DNA of 44,956 bases from Asaia bogorensis (lineage in GTDB: Bacteria; Pseudomonadota; Alphaproteobacteria; CACIAM-22H2): positions 1 to 44,956 of the forward strand of contig CAMDLT010000032.1 of NCBI GenBank assembly GCA_945901855.1, given 5' to 3'. Shown in pieces: positions 28,580 through 37,357 of the stretch. Every line of letters begins with the position of its first letter. The first letter of the stretch is position 1. Position numbers and translations under genes: made by a program. The notes beneath the pieces were generated by a model. The model ran no database searches and was not told the DNA's origin. It saw nothing but the letters and a program-made list of their open reading frames with translations.

Positions 28580-29545
28580 ATGCCTGCCGCCGACTCCGCA
28601 CTGCGCACCGATCTTTATCCGCCGATCGAGCCCTATGGCTCGGGCATGCTCGAACTCGACGCGCGCCACCGCATGTATTGGGAACAGTCGGGCAATCCGA
28701 CGGGTCCTGCCGTCGTGTTTTTGCATGGCGGACCAGGGGCCGGCGCCACGTCGGCCCATCGCCGGTTTTTCGATCCGCGGCACTATCGCATCGTCGTGTT
28801 CGACCAGCGCGGCTCGGGTCGTTCGCTGCCGCACGGCGAGACGATCGACAACACCACGCCGCTGCTGGTCGCGGACATGGAGCGGCTGCGCGTGCATCTG
28901 GGCATCGATGCGTGGCACGTTTTTGGCGGTTCCTGGGGCTCGACGCTTGCGCTCGCCTATGCCCAGGCGCAGCCCGCGCGCGTGCGCACACTGACGCTGC
29001 GCGGCATCTTCTTGTGCCGCAAGCTCGAGATCGACTGGTTCTTGTACGGCATGCGCCATGTTTTTCCGGAGGCATGGCGGCGATTTGCAGGCCATCTGCC
29101 CGCATCCGAGCAGGGCGATCTGCTGGGCAATTACTGGACGCGGTTGATCGATCCGGATCCGGCCATCCACTTGCCGGCCGCACGCGCGTGGAGCGCCTAC
29201 GAAGGCTCGTGCTCGACGCTGATGCCAAGTCCCGACACGGTGGTGGCCTTTTCCGAAGACCGCATGGCGCTGGGGCTTGCGCGCATCGAAGCGCATTATT
29301 TTCGCAACGACATTTTCCTGCCCGAAAATTCGCTGCTGGCAAATGTTGATCGCATCCGCCATATCCCGACGACAATCGTGCAAGGGCGTTACGATATGGT
29401 CTGCCCGATCGTCACGGCCGACGACCTTGCCGCCGCATGGCCGCAAGCGCGCTACCATGTGGTCCCCGACGCCGGGCATTCGGCGATGGAACCCGGGATC
29501 CGCAGCCAGTTGGTTGCGGCAATGGAACGAGCCAAGCGGCTCTAG
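28580..29545 (+). CDS. pip: Proline iminopeptidase
   Basis: A 321-residue alpha/beta hydrolase of peptidase family S33 that removes N-terminal proline from peptides in the cytoplasm. It has the oxyanion motif HGGPGAG, the nucleophile elbow GGSWGS (Ser about residue 118), the acid in QGRYDMVCP (Asp about residue 271) and the histidine in AGHSAMEP (about residue 300). The N-terminus LYPPIEPYGSGML is typical of the family. It has the family's usual length. The MFS gene follows after 14 bases. Confidence 0.95.
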   Translation: MPAADSALRTDLYPPIEPYGSGMLELDARHRMYWEQSGNPTGPAVVFLHGGPGAGATSAHRRFFDPRHYRIVVFDQRGSGRSLPHGETIDNTTPLLVADMERLRVHLGIDAWHVFGGSWGSTLALAYAQAQPARVRTLTLRGIFLCRKLEIDWFLYGMRHVFPEAWRRFAGHLPASEQGDLLGNYWTRLIDPDPAIHLPAARAWSAYEGSCSTLMPSPDTVVAFSEDRMALGLARIEAHYFRNDIFLPENSLLANVDRIRHIPTTIVQGRYDMVCPIVTADDLAAAWPQARYHVVPDAGHSAMEPGIRSQLVAAMERAKRL

Positions 29546-29559
29546 AAAAGGACAAGCCT

Positions 29560-30801
29560 GTGAGCGAGGCGGATACGCCAGCCCGGCGCCAACGCGACTT
29601 CGCCGTCATCGGCGCGGTCGGATTGGTGCATTCGACGAGCCACGTCTTCCAGTTTTGCCTGCCGCCGATGTTTCCGTTGCTGCAGGACGAATTCGGCATG
29701 GGCTTTGCGGCCCTTGGCGCCGTGGTGTCGGCGTTTTACCTCGCGTCGGGGTTGGGGCAGGCCTTTGTCGGCATCTTCGTCGACCGTTGGGGCGGTCGGC
29801 GCGTGCTGGCCGTTGGGATGGCCTGCTTGGCGGGGTCGATTTTGGCGCTCGCTTTTGTGCCGTCGTTTTGGATGTTCTTGCCGTTGGCCGTGCTGGCGGG
29901 GCTGGGCAATTCGGTGTTCCACCCGGCGGATTTTGCGATCCTGGCCGCACGCGTGCATCCAAGCCGCACGGGCCGCGCCTTTTCGATTCACGCCTTTGGC
30001 GGGACGCTCGGCTATGTCGTGTCGCCGCTGCTGCTGTCGGCCCTCGGTTTTTGGCTTGGCTGGCGCACGGCTCTGTTCGTTGCGGGCCTCTATGGACTTG
30101 GCCAGGCGGCGTTCGTCTATCTGGCGAGCGACCTGCTGGGCGAGGGCACGCCGCCCGCCGCCGCCAACGAAGGCCCGCGCGAAGTGGCAGCGGCCTTTGG
30201 CAAGCTTTTGATGATGCCCGCCATGCTCGCGGCCTTCGTCTATCTGACGATGACGGCAATGTCGGGGGCGGGCGTGCAGACGTTCGCGGCGGCGAGCCTG
30301 TCGGCGATCCATGGCATCGAGTTCCGCGCGGCGACGATGGCCGTCACGCTCTATCTGGTCGGCAACGCGCTCGGCATTTTGGGCGGCGGATATTTGGCCG
30401 ACAAGACCGATCGGCACGACCGGCTTGCGGCGGCGGGACTGTTGGCGGCAGCCGTGCTGATGGCGAGTGCGGCAGCCTTTTCGCCCCCCTTCGCGATCGT
30501 GCTGGCGCTGTTTGCGGGGACCGGATTCATGGTCGGCTTGACGTCGGCATCGCGCGATATTTTGGTCAAAAAACTTGCGCCGCCTGGCGCCACTGGCCGC
30601 ACGTTTGGATTGGTCTATTCGGGTTTCGACATCGGATCGATGATCGCGCCGTTGACGCTCGGTTGGTTCCTCGACCATGGCTGGGCGGAAGGCACGCTGT
30701 ATGGCGTGGCAGTGGCGTTTGCGGCGACGGTGCTGGCGATCCGGATCGTGGATTCCTTCGCCCGCAGCGGCTATGCTGGCGTCGCGCGTGCGTCCCCGTA
30801 G
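29560..30801 (+). CDS. MFS transporter
   Basis: A 413-residue major facilitator with about twelve hydrophobic helices. It starts with GTG at 29560-29562 (VSEADTPARRQRDFAVIG) preceded by AAAAGGA. The loop between helices 2 and 3 reads VDRWGGRRVL, a typical MFS motif A, and a matching loop DKTDRHDRLA appears in the second half. The substrate is unknown. The CDS ends GVARASP with a TAG at 30799-30801 that lies within the tRNA-Arg gene, so the tRNA supplies its stop codon. It probably shares a transcript with pip. Confidence 0.9.
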   Translation: MSEADTPARRQRDFAVIGAVGLVHSTSHVFQFCLPPMFPLLQDEFGMGFAALGAVVSAFYLASGLGQAFVGIFVDRWGGRRVLAVGMACLAGSILALAFVPSFWMFLPLAVLAGLGNSVFHPADFAILAARVHPSRTGRAFSIHAFGGTLGYVVSPLLLSALGFWLGWRTALFVAGLYGLGQAAFVYLASDLLGEGTPPAAANEGPREVAAAFGKLLMMPAMLAAFVYLTMTAMSGAGVQTFAAASLSAIHGIEFRAATMAVTLYLVGNALGILGGGYLADKTDRHDRLAAAGLLAAAVLMASAAAFSPPFAIVLALFAGTGFMVGLTSASRDILVKKLAPPGATGRTFGLVYSGFDIGSMIAPLTLGWFLDHGWAEGTLYGVAVAFAATVLAIRIVDSFARSGYAGVARASP

Positions 30802-30868
30802 CTCAGCAGGATAGAGCAGCAGTTTCCTAAACTGCGGGTCGGAGGTTCGATTCCTCTCGGGGACGCCA
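30792..30868 (+). tRNA. tRNA-Arg (anticodon CCT)
   Basis: A 77-base cloverleaf. The acceptor stem GTCCCCG (30792-30798) pairs with CGGGGAC (30858-30864). The D-arm has TAGCTCAGCAGGATAGAGCA. The anticodon stem GCAGT/ACTGC has loop TTCCTAA, giving anticodon CCT (reads AGG, Arg). The T-arm GGAGGTTCGATTCCTC is regular. The discriminator G is followed by an encoded CCA (30866-30868). Its first ten bases overlap the end of the MFS coding sequence. Confidence 0.95.
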
Positions 30869-31119
30869 GCGCGTCTTTAAGTGGGCAAAGTTAGCCAGAT
30901 GTGCCGACGCTTTGAACATTGGTGCAGCTTAAAGGTGCGCGCACAGAAGCCCGGGCGTTTCAGCCTCACATAACGCAAGACGAAACCAGTTAGAATGGAT
31001 CTGTTCCAAATACACCGATCCCAAAGCTTACTTTAATTCTCGCAACAGTGAGCAATGCTCGCACCCGGCACATTGCGGAGATCTTGCGTTCGACTGCTTT
31101 CTGCCTGCCCGTTGGCCTT

Positions 31120-32151
31120 TCAAAAGACCAGTTGAACCTTCATCGCTCGGTTGCGGTCTGTTGCTAGCTCAAAGGCCGAAACGGCTTCCGTGAAAGGGAT
31201 CTGTGCCGAAATTACCGGGCGGACGTCAATAATCTTGCGCGCCATCAACTGCACGGCAAGTTCGAATTCGGCATCGAACCGGAAAGTGCCTTTGAGAGTT
31301 AGTTCTTTGGCAACAATCAAATTCATCGGCAGCGTAACGTCGCCGCCGAGACCGAGCTGCACAACCGTGCCGCCGGGGCGCACGAGCTCGAGCGCGCTGC
31401 GGATGGCCGTCTCGTTTCCTGTGGCTTCGATCAGCACGTCGAACTGCCCCTTGTCGGCGGCGTAAGGCTTCAAGGCTTCGGGCTCTTTTGCCGCATTGAC
31501 GACGAGAGTGGCGCCCAAGCGCTTTGCCATCTCTAAGGGCTGCGTCGCGATGTCGGTCACAACGAGCTCGGCTGCCCCCGCATTCTTCGCGACCAACACT
31601 GCCAATGCACCGATCGGTCCGCAGCCGGTGATAAGCACACGCTTGCCGAAAAGCGAACCCGCCTGGCGGGCAGCGTGGAGACTTACCGCGAGCGGCTCGG
31701 CCATCGCCGCTTCGGCAAGCGACAAGTCGTCGGGGATCGGCACTGCCTGGCGCTGGTCGATCGTCAGGCTTTCGGCAAAGCCGCCCTGCATGTGCGGAAA
31801 GCGCATGGCGCTGCCCATGAACCGCATATCGAGGCATTGGTTGTGGACGCCGGCATGGCAATACGCGCACCGTCCGCATGCGCGGCTCGGGTTCACGGCA
31901 ACGCGTTGGCCGATGCGCAGATGCTCGACGTCGCTGCCGACGGCGGCGAGCGTGCCGGATATCTCGTGCCCGAGGGTCATCGGCTCCTTTACGCGCACTG
32001 TGCCGAAGCCGCCGTGGTGGTAGTAGTGGAGATCGGAGCCGCAGATGCCGCCGGCCCCGATCCGCACGCGCACTTCGTTTGCCGCCAGTGCGGTCTCCGG
32101 TACGGTGTCGATACGAAGGTCTTTGGGCGCATGGATGACGACTGCGCGCAT
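31120..32151 (-). CDS. Zinc-dependent alcohol dehydrogenase, L-idonate 5-dehydrogenase-like
   Basis: A 343-residue medium-chain dehydrogenase. The catalytic zinc site shows in GICGSDLHYYHHGGFGTVR and GHEISG. The structural zinc cysteines are in CGRCAYCHAGVHNQC, and the cofactor motif is GCGPIGALA. The HYYHHGGFG segment is characteristic of L-idonate 5-dehydrogenases, which oxidise a sugar acid to 5-ketogluconate. The ATG at 32149-32151 gives MRAVVIHAPKDLRID. It is 13 bases downstream of the SDR gene and last in a three-gene operon from 33820. A related polyol or sugar-acid substrate is possible. Confidence 0.88.
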   Translation of the reverse strand: MRAVVIHAPKDLRIDTVPETALAANEVRVRIGAGGICGSDLHYYHHGGFGTVRVKEPMTLGHEISGTLAAVGSDVEHLRIGQRVAVNPSRACGRCAYCHAGVHNQCLDMRFMGSAMRFPHMQGGFAESLTIDQRQAVPIPDDLSLAEAAMAEPLAVSLHAARQAGSLFGKRVLITGCGPIGALAVLVAKNAGAAELVVTDIATQPLEMAKRLGATLVVNAAKEPEALKPYAADKGQFDVLIEATGNETAIRSALELVRPGGTVVQLGLGGDVTLPMNLIVAKELTLKGTFRFDAEFELAVQLMARKIIDVRPVISAQIPFTEAVSAFELATDRNRAMKVQLVF

Positions 32152-32164
32152 TGGACTTCTCCCC

Positions 32165-32944
32165 TTAAAGGACCGACAGCATCCCGCCGTCGACATAGAT
32201 GATTTGGCCGTTCACGTAATTCGATGCCGACGACGACAGAAACACAGCCGCACCGACCAATTCGTCGGGCTTGCCCCAGCGTTTGGAGGGTGTGCGGCCT
32301 TTGACCCAAGCGTCGAAATCGGGATTGTCGATCAGCGCCTTGTTCATCTCCGTGACCATATAGCCGGGTCCGATCGCGTTGGCTTGGATGCCGCTTGCCG
32401 CCCATTCGGCCGCCATCGCGCGTGTCAGCATTTTGATCCCGCCCTTCGAAACCGTATAGGGTGCGACTGTCGCACGCGCGCATTCGCTCATCAGCGAGCC
32501 GATATTGACAATCTTGCCGGCACCCCGCTTGACCATGCGTTTGGCGGCTTCGCGACCGATCACAAAAGCGCTGGTAAGATTCGTCTCGACGACGCGGCGC
32601 CAGTCGGCGGTCGCGAGTTCAAGCATCAGTTTGCGGAACTGAATGCCGGCATTGTTCACCAGAATGTCGATCGCCGTACCCGATTGGTCGAAGCGTTCGA
32701 AGGCCGTAACGATGGCAGCTTCGTCGGTCACGTCGAAAGAGACCCCGTCCGCGCTGAAGCCTGCAGAGCGAAGTTCCGCGGCTGCGGCGGCGACGCCTGC
32801 GGGATTTGTCCCGTTGACGACAACGGCGGCGCCCGCACGCGCAAGACCCTCGATCATCGCGCGGCCAAGGCCGCGAGTGGAGCCTGTCACCAGGGCCGTT
32901 CTCCCAGAGAGATCAAAAAGCGGATTGGCTGCCATGGTCTGCAT
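32165..32944 (-). CDS. SDR-family oxidoreductase, gluconate 5-dehydrogenase-like
   Basis: A 259-residue classical short-chain dehydrogenase. It has cofactor motif TGSTRGLGRA, NNAGIQ, catalytic Ser-Tyr-Lys in IGSLMSE and YTVSKGG, and GPGYMVTEMN after strand 6. The FRKLMLELATADWRRVVETNL region and C-terminal VNGQIIYVDGGML resemble gluconate 5-dehydrogenases (IdnO type). Paired with an idonate-dehydrogenase-like gene this suggests interconversion of sugar acids through a 5-keto intermediate. A second ATG at 32933-32935 could be the start instead. Confidence 0.87.
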   Translation of the reverse strand: MQTMAANPLFDLSGRTALVTGSTRGLGRAMIEGLARAGAAVVVNGTNPAGVAAAAAELRSAGFSADGVSFDVTDEAAIVTAFERFDQSGTAIDILVNNAGIQFRKLMLELATADWRRVVETNLTSAFVIGREAAKRMVKRGAGKIVNIGSLMSECARATVAPYTVSKGGIKMLTRAMAAEWAASGIQANAIGPGYMVTEMNKALIDNPDFDAWVKGRTPSKRWGKPDELVGAAVFLSSSASNYVNGQIIYVDGGMLSVL

Positions 32945-32956
32945 TTCTCTTTCCGC

Positions 32957-33820
32957 TCAAGCGCCCAAAATATACGGTTTTGCGCTTCGGTCATAATCTT
33001 CATAGCCGAGCACTTCGCGCAGCGCCTTCGGAGTCAATGCACTCGTCGCTTGCGCCTCGCCGGCAAGCAAAGCGGCAAGTCCGGCCTGGATACCAGCGAT
33101 CGCAGGCGACAGCATGCCGGTTGGATGGGTTCCGATTTTCAGCCCCAAAGCCGCCGCGTCCTTCTGCGATGGGGTCGCGCGCGGCGCGCCGGGCGACAGT
33201 ACGGCAAAGGAGGGGCGCCCTTTTGCAGCAACGACCGCTCGGCGAATTTCGTCGTCGTCGGCAGGCGAGTCGAGAAAAAGTATGTCTGCACCTTCCGCGA
33301 CATACATTTCGATGCGCGCCACGGCTTCCTCTATGCTCTGGGTCGGGCGGCAATCGGTTCGCGCCATCACGAGAATGCCCGACTCCTTCGCCGCTGCCAC
33401 TGCCGCGCGAATTTTCATGCGCGCTTCCTCGAACGGGAGGCATGGCTTGCCCGCAGCGGTCAGCGCACGCGGCGTGATTTTGTCTTCGATCAGCACGGCC
33501 GCCGCGCCCGCGCGGCCATAGGTTGCGACCGTGCGATGCACGTTCATCGCGTTGCCGTAGCCGTGGTCACCGTCCGCGAGCACGAACGTCTCGGGTGCGG
33601 TATTGCGCACCATCGAAAGAGAATCCGTCATCTCGCCGAACGAGACGAGATCGAGGTCGGGCCCACCCAATCGACTCGCGGCGACGCAAGAGCCGGAGAG
33701 AAAGGCGGTCTTGAAACCGGCATAGGCTGCAAGCTTGGCGCTGAGCCCATCCCACACTGCGGGCATCACCACGAAACCTGGTTGGGCAAGAAAAGCGCGC
33801 ATCTTTTCGCCTGGCGACAT
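32957..33820 (-). CDS. Isocitrate lyase/PEP mutase-superfamily lyase
   Basis: A 287-residue TIM-barrel enzyme of the PEP mutase/2-methylisocitrate lyase family. The start MSPGEKMRAFLAQPG, the substrate loop SGSCVAASRLGGPD, the metal-site ADGDHGYGNAMNV and IEDK are recognisable. The usual K(K/R)CGH cysteine loop is absent and replaced by TPRALTAAGKPCLPFEE, so true isocitrate cleavage is unlikely. Oxaloacetate decarboxylase-like or another 2-oxo/hydroxy-acid lyase activity is more probable. It is the first gene of the trio. A TATGCAT-N5-TTATGA motif lies 23 bases upstream. Confidence 0.86.
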   Translation of the reverse strand: MSPGEKMRAFLAQPGFVVMPAVWDGLSAKLAAYAGFKTAFLSGSCVAASRLGGPDLDLVSFGEMTDSLSMVRNTAPETFVLADGDHGYGNAMNVHRTVATYGRAGAAAVLIEDKITPRALTAAGKPCLPFEEARMKIRAAVAAAKESGILVMARTDCRPTQSIEEAVARIEMYVAEGADILFLDSPADDDEIRRAVVAAKGRPSFAVLSPGAPRATPSQKDAAALGLKIGTHPTGMLSPAIAGIQAGLAALLAGEAQATSALTPKALREVLGYEDYDRSAKPYILGA

Positions 33821-33842
33821 CGACGTCTCTCCCCTCTCTAAA

Positions 33843-33860
33843 TATGCATTCTGATTATGA
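33843..33860 (-). promoter_or_regulatory. Candidate operator/promoter motif upstream of the lyase operon
   Basis: TATGCAT-N5-TTATGA occurs here (33843-33849 and 33855-33860), 23 bases upstream of the lyase ATG. The same elements with identical spacing occur at 34882-34899 just upstream of the LysR gene. Read on the minus strand it is TCATAA-N5-ATGCATA in the same orientation relative to both genes. It could be a regulator-binding site or a shared promoter core, since CATAAT resembles a -10. Confidence 0.5.
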
Positions 33861-33916
33861 CAAGGGTAGACCAACGTCAAGGCGGCGTCACGTGCTTTGG
33901 GTGGACCAGACCTCGA

Positions 33917-34864
33917 TCAAGCGTCGGGGATGCGGGCGATGCCTTGAAGATCGCTGAAGATCGGTGAAGTTTCGAGCAGTTCGAACAACAGATCCCGAAC
34001 CGCAAGAGCGGGATCCGACACCGTCAATTGATCCGGCGTGCAAAGCGATACTTTGACTTCGATCCCAGGTCGGACGATCCGACGCAAGAGCACGCCCTCG
34101 GATGCGGCAACTTGGCGCGCCGACGACCAAGGAAGAATGGTAGAGCCCACCCCGGCATCGATGGCGCTTGCAAGCGTCGCAACCGACTCGATTTCTGCGA
34201 CAAGTTTGGTGTTCATTCGTGCGCGCGCGAAAGCGGCGTCGACTGCCTGGCGGATCGTATGGATCCGGCTCGGCAGCATGAGCGGAAGTTCGGCGAGGGC
34301 GGAGAGTGGTACGGTGTCGCCATTGCTGGCGCTTATCTCGCTCGATTTTGGCGCCACCAAGAAGAGGGACTCGACGAACATGGGTTTGAATTTGACGCCG
34401 CGAATAACGCCGGGGTCGTAGATCAACGCCAGATCCATTCGGCCCGTCATAACCATCTCGCTGATCACGCCGCCGAAATTCTCGTTTATATGCAAAACGA
34501 TATTGGGATAGCGCTCGCGCACAAGGCGAAGCAACGGGACTGCGAGCATGGCGCCCGTGCTGTAAGGCGCTAAGCCGACTGAAACCGAGCCCGACAATTG
34601 GCTGCCAGACTGCGCGACATCGGACTGCGCCTGGGCAATTTGGCGAAGGATGAGCTGCGCGTGTCGATAAAGAGCGCGTCCTGCTTCAGTTGGGGTCACG
34701 CCCCGCTTGCTGCGAATCAAAAGGCGTTGGCCGAACTGCCGCTCGAGAGCTGAGATTTGTTGGCTCAACGCGGGCTGGGCAATGTGAAGGACGTCCGCAG
34801 CCCGCGTGAGGCTGCCTGTATCGATGATCTTCACGAAAGACTGCAGGCGGCGGGTATCGACCAA
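33917..34864 (-). CDS. LysR-family transcriptional regulator (Nac/Cbl-like)
   Basis: A 315-residue LysR regulator. The N-terminal winged helix-turn-helix is clear (GSLTRAADVLHIAQPALSQQ, residues about 17-36), followed by the linker helix and a substrate-binding domain from about residue 92. The start is TTG at 34862-34864. An in-frame TAG lies five codons upstream, no ATG precedes the HTH, and AAAGG sits seven bases before it. It is transcribed divergently from the SDR-TRAP-Pxp operon and lies next to the lyase-SDR-dehydrogenase operon, so it probably controls both. The inducer is likely the imported substrate or a product. Confidence 0.9.
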   Translation of the reverse strand: MVDTRRLQSFVKIIDTGSLTRAADVLHIAQPALSQQISALERQFGQRLLIRSKRGVTPTEAGRALYRHAQLILRQIAQAQSDVAQSGSQLSGSVSVGLAPYSTGAMLAVPLLRLVRERYPNIVLHINENFGGVISEMVMTGRMDLALIYDPGVIRGVKFKPMFVESLFLVAPKSSEISASNGDTVPLSALAELPLMLPSRIHTIRQAVDAAFARARMNTKLVAEIESVATLASAIDAGVGSTILPWSSARQVAASEGVLLRRIVRPGIEVKVSLCTPDQLTVSDPALAVRDLLFELLETSPIFSDLQGIARIPDA

Positions 34865-34881
34865 GCGCGTACCTTTCTATC

Positions 34882-34899
34882 TATGCATATATCTTATGA
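34882..34899 (-). promoter_or_regulatory. Candidate operator/promoter motif upstream of the LysR gene
   Basis: Second copy of TATGCAT-N5-TTATGA (34882-34888 and 34894-34899), 18 bases from the LysR start and 92 bases before the SDR start. It lies in the 127-base divergent region, which is clearly more AT-rich than the surroundings. All 13 fixed bases and the spacing match the copy at 33843-33860, fitting autoregulation plus control of the neighbouring operons. Confidence 0.5.
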
Positions 34900-34991
34900 T
34901 GTTATGCCGAACCTGTCTTTGTGTCGAACCCGATCATAACGGATCATCGAACGGTCACAATCTTCCACACTCCCAGACAGGTGTTCTTCGC

Positions 34992-35732
34992 GTGCTTTCG
35001 GATTACAACACAGCGCTTGTAACGGGGGCGTCCGGCGGCATCGGCGCTGGCATCGTCGCGTGGCTTGCTGCCAAGGGTATCAAAGTCCATGCGGTGTCGC
35101 GCAATAGCGCGCGCCTGAAAGAGCTCTCGGCCAAGACGGGCTGCATCCCTCATGTTCTCGACATCCGCGATACGGACGCGCTCGAAAAACTCGCCGAGCT
35201 TCCAAACATCGACATCCTCGTAAACAACGCAGGCGTATCGCGCGCAGGCGACATCCTGTCGATGGACCGCTTCGGCGTCGAGGAGCAGGTCGAGGTGAAT
35301 ATCGAAGCCGTTCTTCAACTAGTTCGGCTTGCAATGCCCGGAATGGTCGCTCGGGACCGGGGACATATCTTCAACGTGAGTTCGATCGCCGGCGTCTACA
35401 ACTTCGCCGGAAACACCGTTTACCACGCGACCAAGGCGGCACTCCACATGATGTCGCGCCAATTGCGGGTTGCTGCATACGGCAAGCGAGTTCGCGTGAC
35501 GGAGATCTGCCCCGGCCGTGTCGAAACCGAGATATTCGGGAAGGTCATCGGCGACATGGAGCGCGCCCAGCGCGAGTTCTATGACGGTTATGAATCGCTG
35601 AAAGTCGAAGACATCGTGGGCGCCTTTGCTTATGCCCTCGAAGCGCCGCGTCACGTCAATATCGGACATATCGAGATACTTCCGACATTTCAGGTTCCCG
35701 GCGGTCTCAACTTCGAGCGCCGTTCAGACTGA
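34992..35732 (+). CDS. SDR-family NADP-type oxidoreductase (YdfG-like)
   Basis: A 246-residue short-chain dehydrogenase. It has TGASGGIGAGI near the N-terminus, ILVNNAGVS, catalytic serine in NVSSIAG, and YHATKAAL, with CPGRVETEIF after strand 6. It resembles 3-hydroxy acid dehydrogenases of the YdfG type. The GTG at 34992-34994 (VLSDYNTALVTG) was chosen because it places the cofactor motif at the usual distance and has AGGTG upstream. The longer frame from 34806 reads into the LysR promoter region. It is the first gene of an 11-gene operon, 43 bases before DctP. Confidence 0.87.
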   Translation: MLSDYNTALVTGASGGIGAGIVAWLAAKGIKVHAVSRNSARLKELSAKTGCIPHVLDIRDTDALEKLAELPNIDILVNNAGVSRAGDILSMDRFGVEEQVEVNIEAVLQLVRLAMPGMVARDRGHIFNVSSIAGVYNFAGNTVYHATKAALHMMSRQLRVAAYGKRVRVTEICPGRVETEIFGKVIGDMERAQREFYDGYESLKVEDIVGAFAYALEAPRHVNIGHIEILPTFQVPGGLNFERRSD

Positions 35733-35775
35733 CGACAAAGAAAAACAAAATCGCAAACAGAATAGGAGGCTTCCC

Positions 35776-36780
35776 ATGAAAATCGCTCGTCGCACTCTCC
35801 TCAAAGCTGCAGGTGCCGGTCTCGTGGTCGGTGCCCCTGGAATACGCATCGCCCGCGCTGCAACGACGCTGAACCTGTCGAGCGTTCTGCCGGACTCGAA
35901 TTTTCAGGTCCGCAACGCCAAGAAATTTTCTGAGACCGTCGAGAAAGCCACGAACGGCGACGTCATTATCAATATCCGCGCCGGCGGTTCGTTGGGATTC
36001 AAGGGGCCGGAACAACTTCGTGCCGTGCGTGACGGTTTGGTGCCGATGGCCGACATTCTGACCGCCCAACAGATCGGCGACGAACCGCTGTTCGGCACGG
36101 AAGGCGTGCCGTTCCTGGTCAAATCGCAGACCGAACTTCGGGCCTTGCATGGGTTTCTGCGGCCGGAATTCGAAAAGGCTGCGACCCGCTTCAACCAGAA
36201 AATTCTCTATATGGTCCCGTCGCCGTTCCAGTACATGTTCCTGAAGGTGAAAGTCGACGACGTGAGCGGCTTGCGCGGCATCAAGATCCGTGGGGCCGAC
36301 AAGAACACGGTCGATACCTGCATCGCAGTGGGCATGGCCGGGGTACAGATTCCGTTCGGCGAGCTGATCCCGGCTCTCGCTTCGGGGCGTGTCGATGCGG
36401 TTGCAACATCGGCTGCGACGGGCGTCGATGCGAAGTTTTGGGAATTCATGAAATACGCGTACCCGACCAACCACACTTGGTCGTGCAATATGGTCAACGT
36501 AAACCTCGATACGTGGAAGCGGCTCTCGGCCTCCAGCCAGAAAGCGGTCGAAGACGCGGCCAAGGCCCTTGAACCCGAGTTCTGGGCCGTCTCGGCGGCC
36601 GACGACGCACAAAGCGTCTCAGTTCTCAAGGCGAACGGCATGGAAGTGGTGCCAGTATCCGACAAAATGGCGGCGGATATGTGGAAAATGGCAGCGCCTC
36701 TTACCGACCAATATCTCGAGCGCGTGCCGGCAGCCCGCCAGGTGATCCGCGATTATCTCAAAGCGACCGGGCGTGCCTGA
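35776..36780 (+). CDS. TRAP transporter substrate-binding protein (DctP family)
   Basis: A 334-residue periplasmic binding protein. The N-terminus MKIARRTLLKAAGAGLVVGA is a twin-arginine signal, cleaved near ARAA. The DctP fold shows in LRGIKIRGAD, the conserved arginine region that clamps a carboxylate, and IPFGELIPALASGRVDAVAT. AGGAGG lies eight bases before the ATG. TRAP systems import organic acids using ion gradients. With the sugar-acid and amide enzymes around it, the ligand is probably a small carboxylate. Confidence 0.93.
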   Translation: MKIARRTLLKAAGAGLVVGAPGIRIARAATTLNLSSVLPDSNFQVRNAKKFSETVEKATNGDVIINIRAGGSLGFKGPEQLRAVRDGLVPMADILTAQQIGDEPLFGTEGVPFLVKSQTELRALHGFLRPEFEKAATRFNQKILYMVPSPFQYMFLKVKVDDVSGLRGIKIRGADKNTVDTCIAVGMAGVQIPFGELIPALASGRVDAVATSAATGVDAKFWEFMKYAYPTNHTWSCNMVNVNLDTWKRLSASSQKAVEDAAKALEPEFWAVSAADDAQSVSVLKANGMEVVPVSDKMAADMWKMAAPLTDQYLERVPAARQVIRDYLKATGRA

Positions 36781-36781
36781 T

Positions 36782-37357
36782 ATGGCCGGCCGCGAAAGAG
36801 TATCCGGGGGCGGCGCTTTTGCCGCCCTCCAAGCTGCCGCCGACGGCCTGTCGGCCGCCGCGACTTGGGCTGCGACCGGTTGCCTCGTTGCGCTCTTGCT
36901 GATCGTGCTCAGCGAGATTCTCGTCGGGGTATTGTCGCGGCTGTCGCCGGTCTTTCCGAGCAGCATCGGCTTTGCGTGGGAATACAGCTCGTATCTGATG
37001 GGGGCTGCTTTCATGCTGGGTTCGGGCCTCGCCTTGCGCGCCGGTATGCATGTGCGCGTCGAACTGCTGATGGCGATGCGTGGACATCGGTATGCGCGGT
37101 TCTTTGAGACATTGTCGGCAGCGTTCGGTTTGGCGTTCACCGTATTGCTCGCCGGGTCGCTGATACGGTTTACGCTTCAGGCATACAGCTTCAACCAGCT
37201 CTCGCCCGAAAGCTTCACGCCTCTATGGATTCCGCAATCGGTTTTGGCGCTCGGCGCAACAATTCTGGCCATTCAAATGCTCGTTCGTTTGCTTGCTTGT
37301 TTGCTTGGCAAGCCGCTTGAAGACAAATCGCTCGGCGTTGCCACGTTGCCCGAATGA
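36782..37357 (+). CDS. TRAP transporter small membrane subunit (DctQ family)
   Basis: A 191-residue protein with four hydrophobic helices (CLVALLLIVLSEILVGVL, GAAFMLGSGLALR, FGLAFTVLLAGSL, SVLALGATILAIQML) and the DctQ-type WEYSSYLMG and MHVRVELL motifs. It starts two bases after the DctP stop at ATG 36782. A GTG at 36773 overlapping the DctP stop is an alternative. The next gene starts within its stop (ATGA), so DctQ and DctM are coupled. Confidence 0.9.
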   Translation: MAGRERVSGGGAFAALQAAADGLSAAATWAATGCLVALLLIVLSEILVGVLSRLSPVFPSSIGFAWEYSSYLMGAAFMLGSGLALRAGMHVRVELLMAMRGHRYARFFETLSAAFGLAFTVLLAGSLIRFTLQAYSFNQLSPESFTPLWIPQSVLALGATILAIQMLVRLLACLLGKPLEDKSLGVATLPE

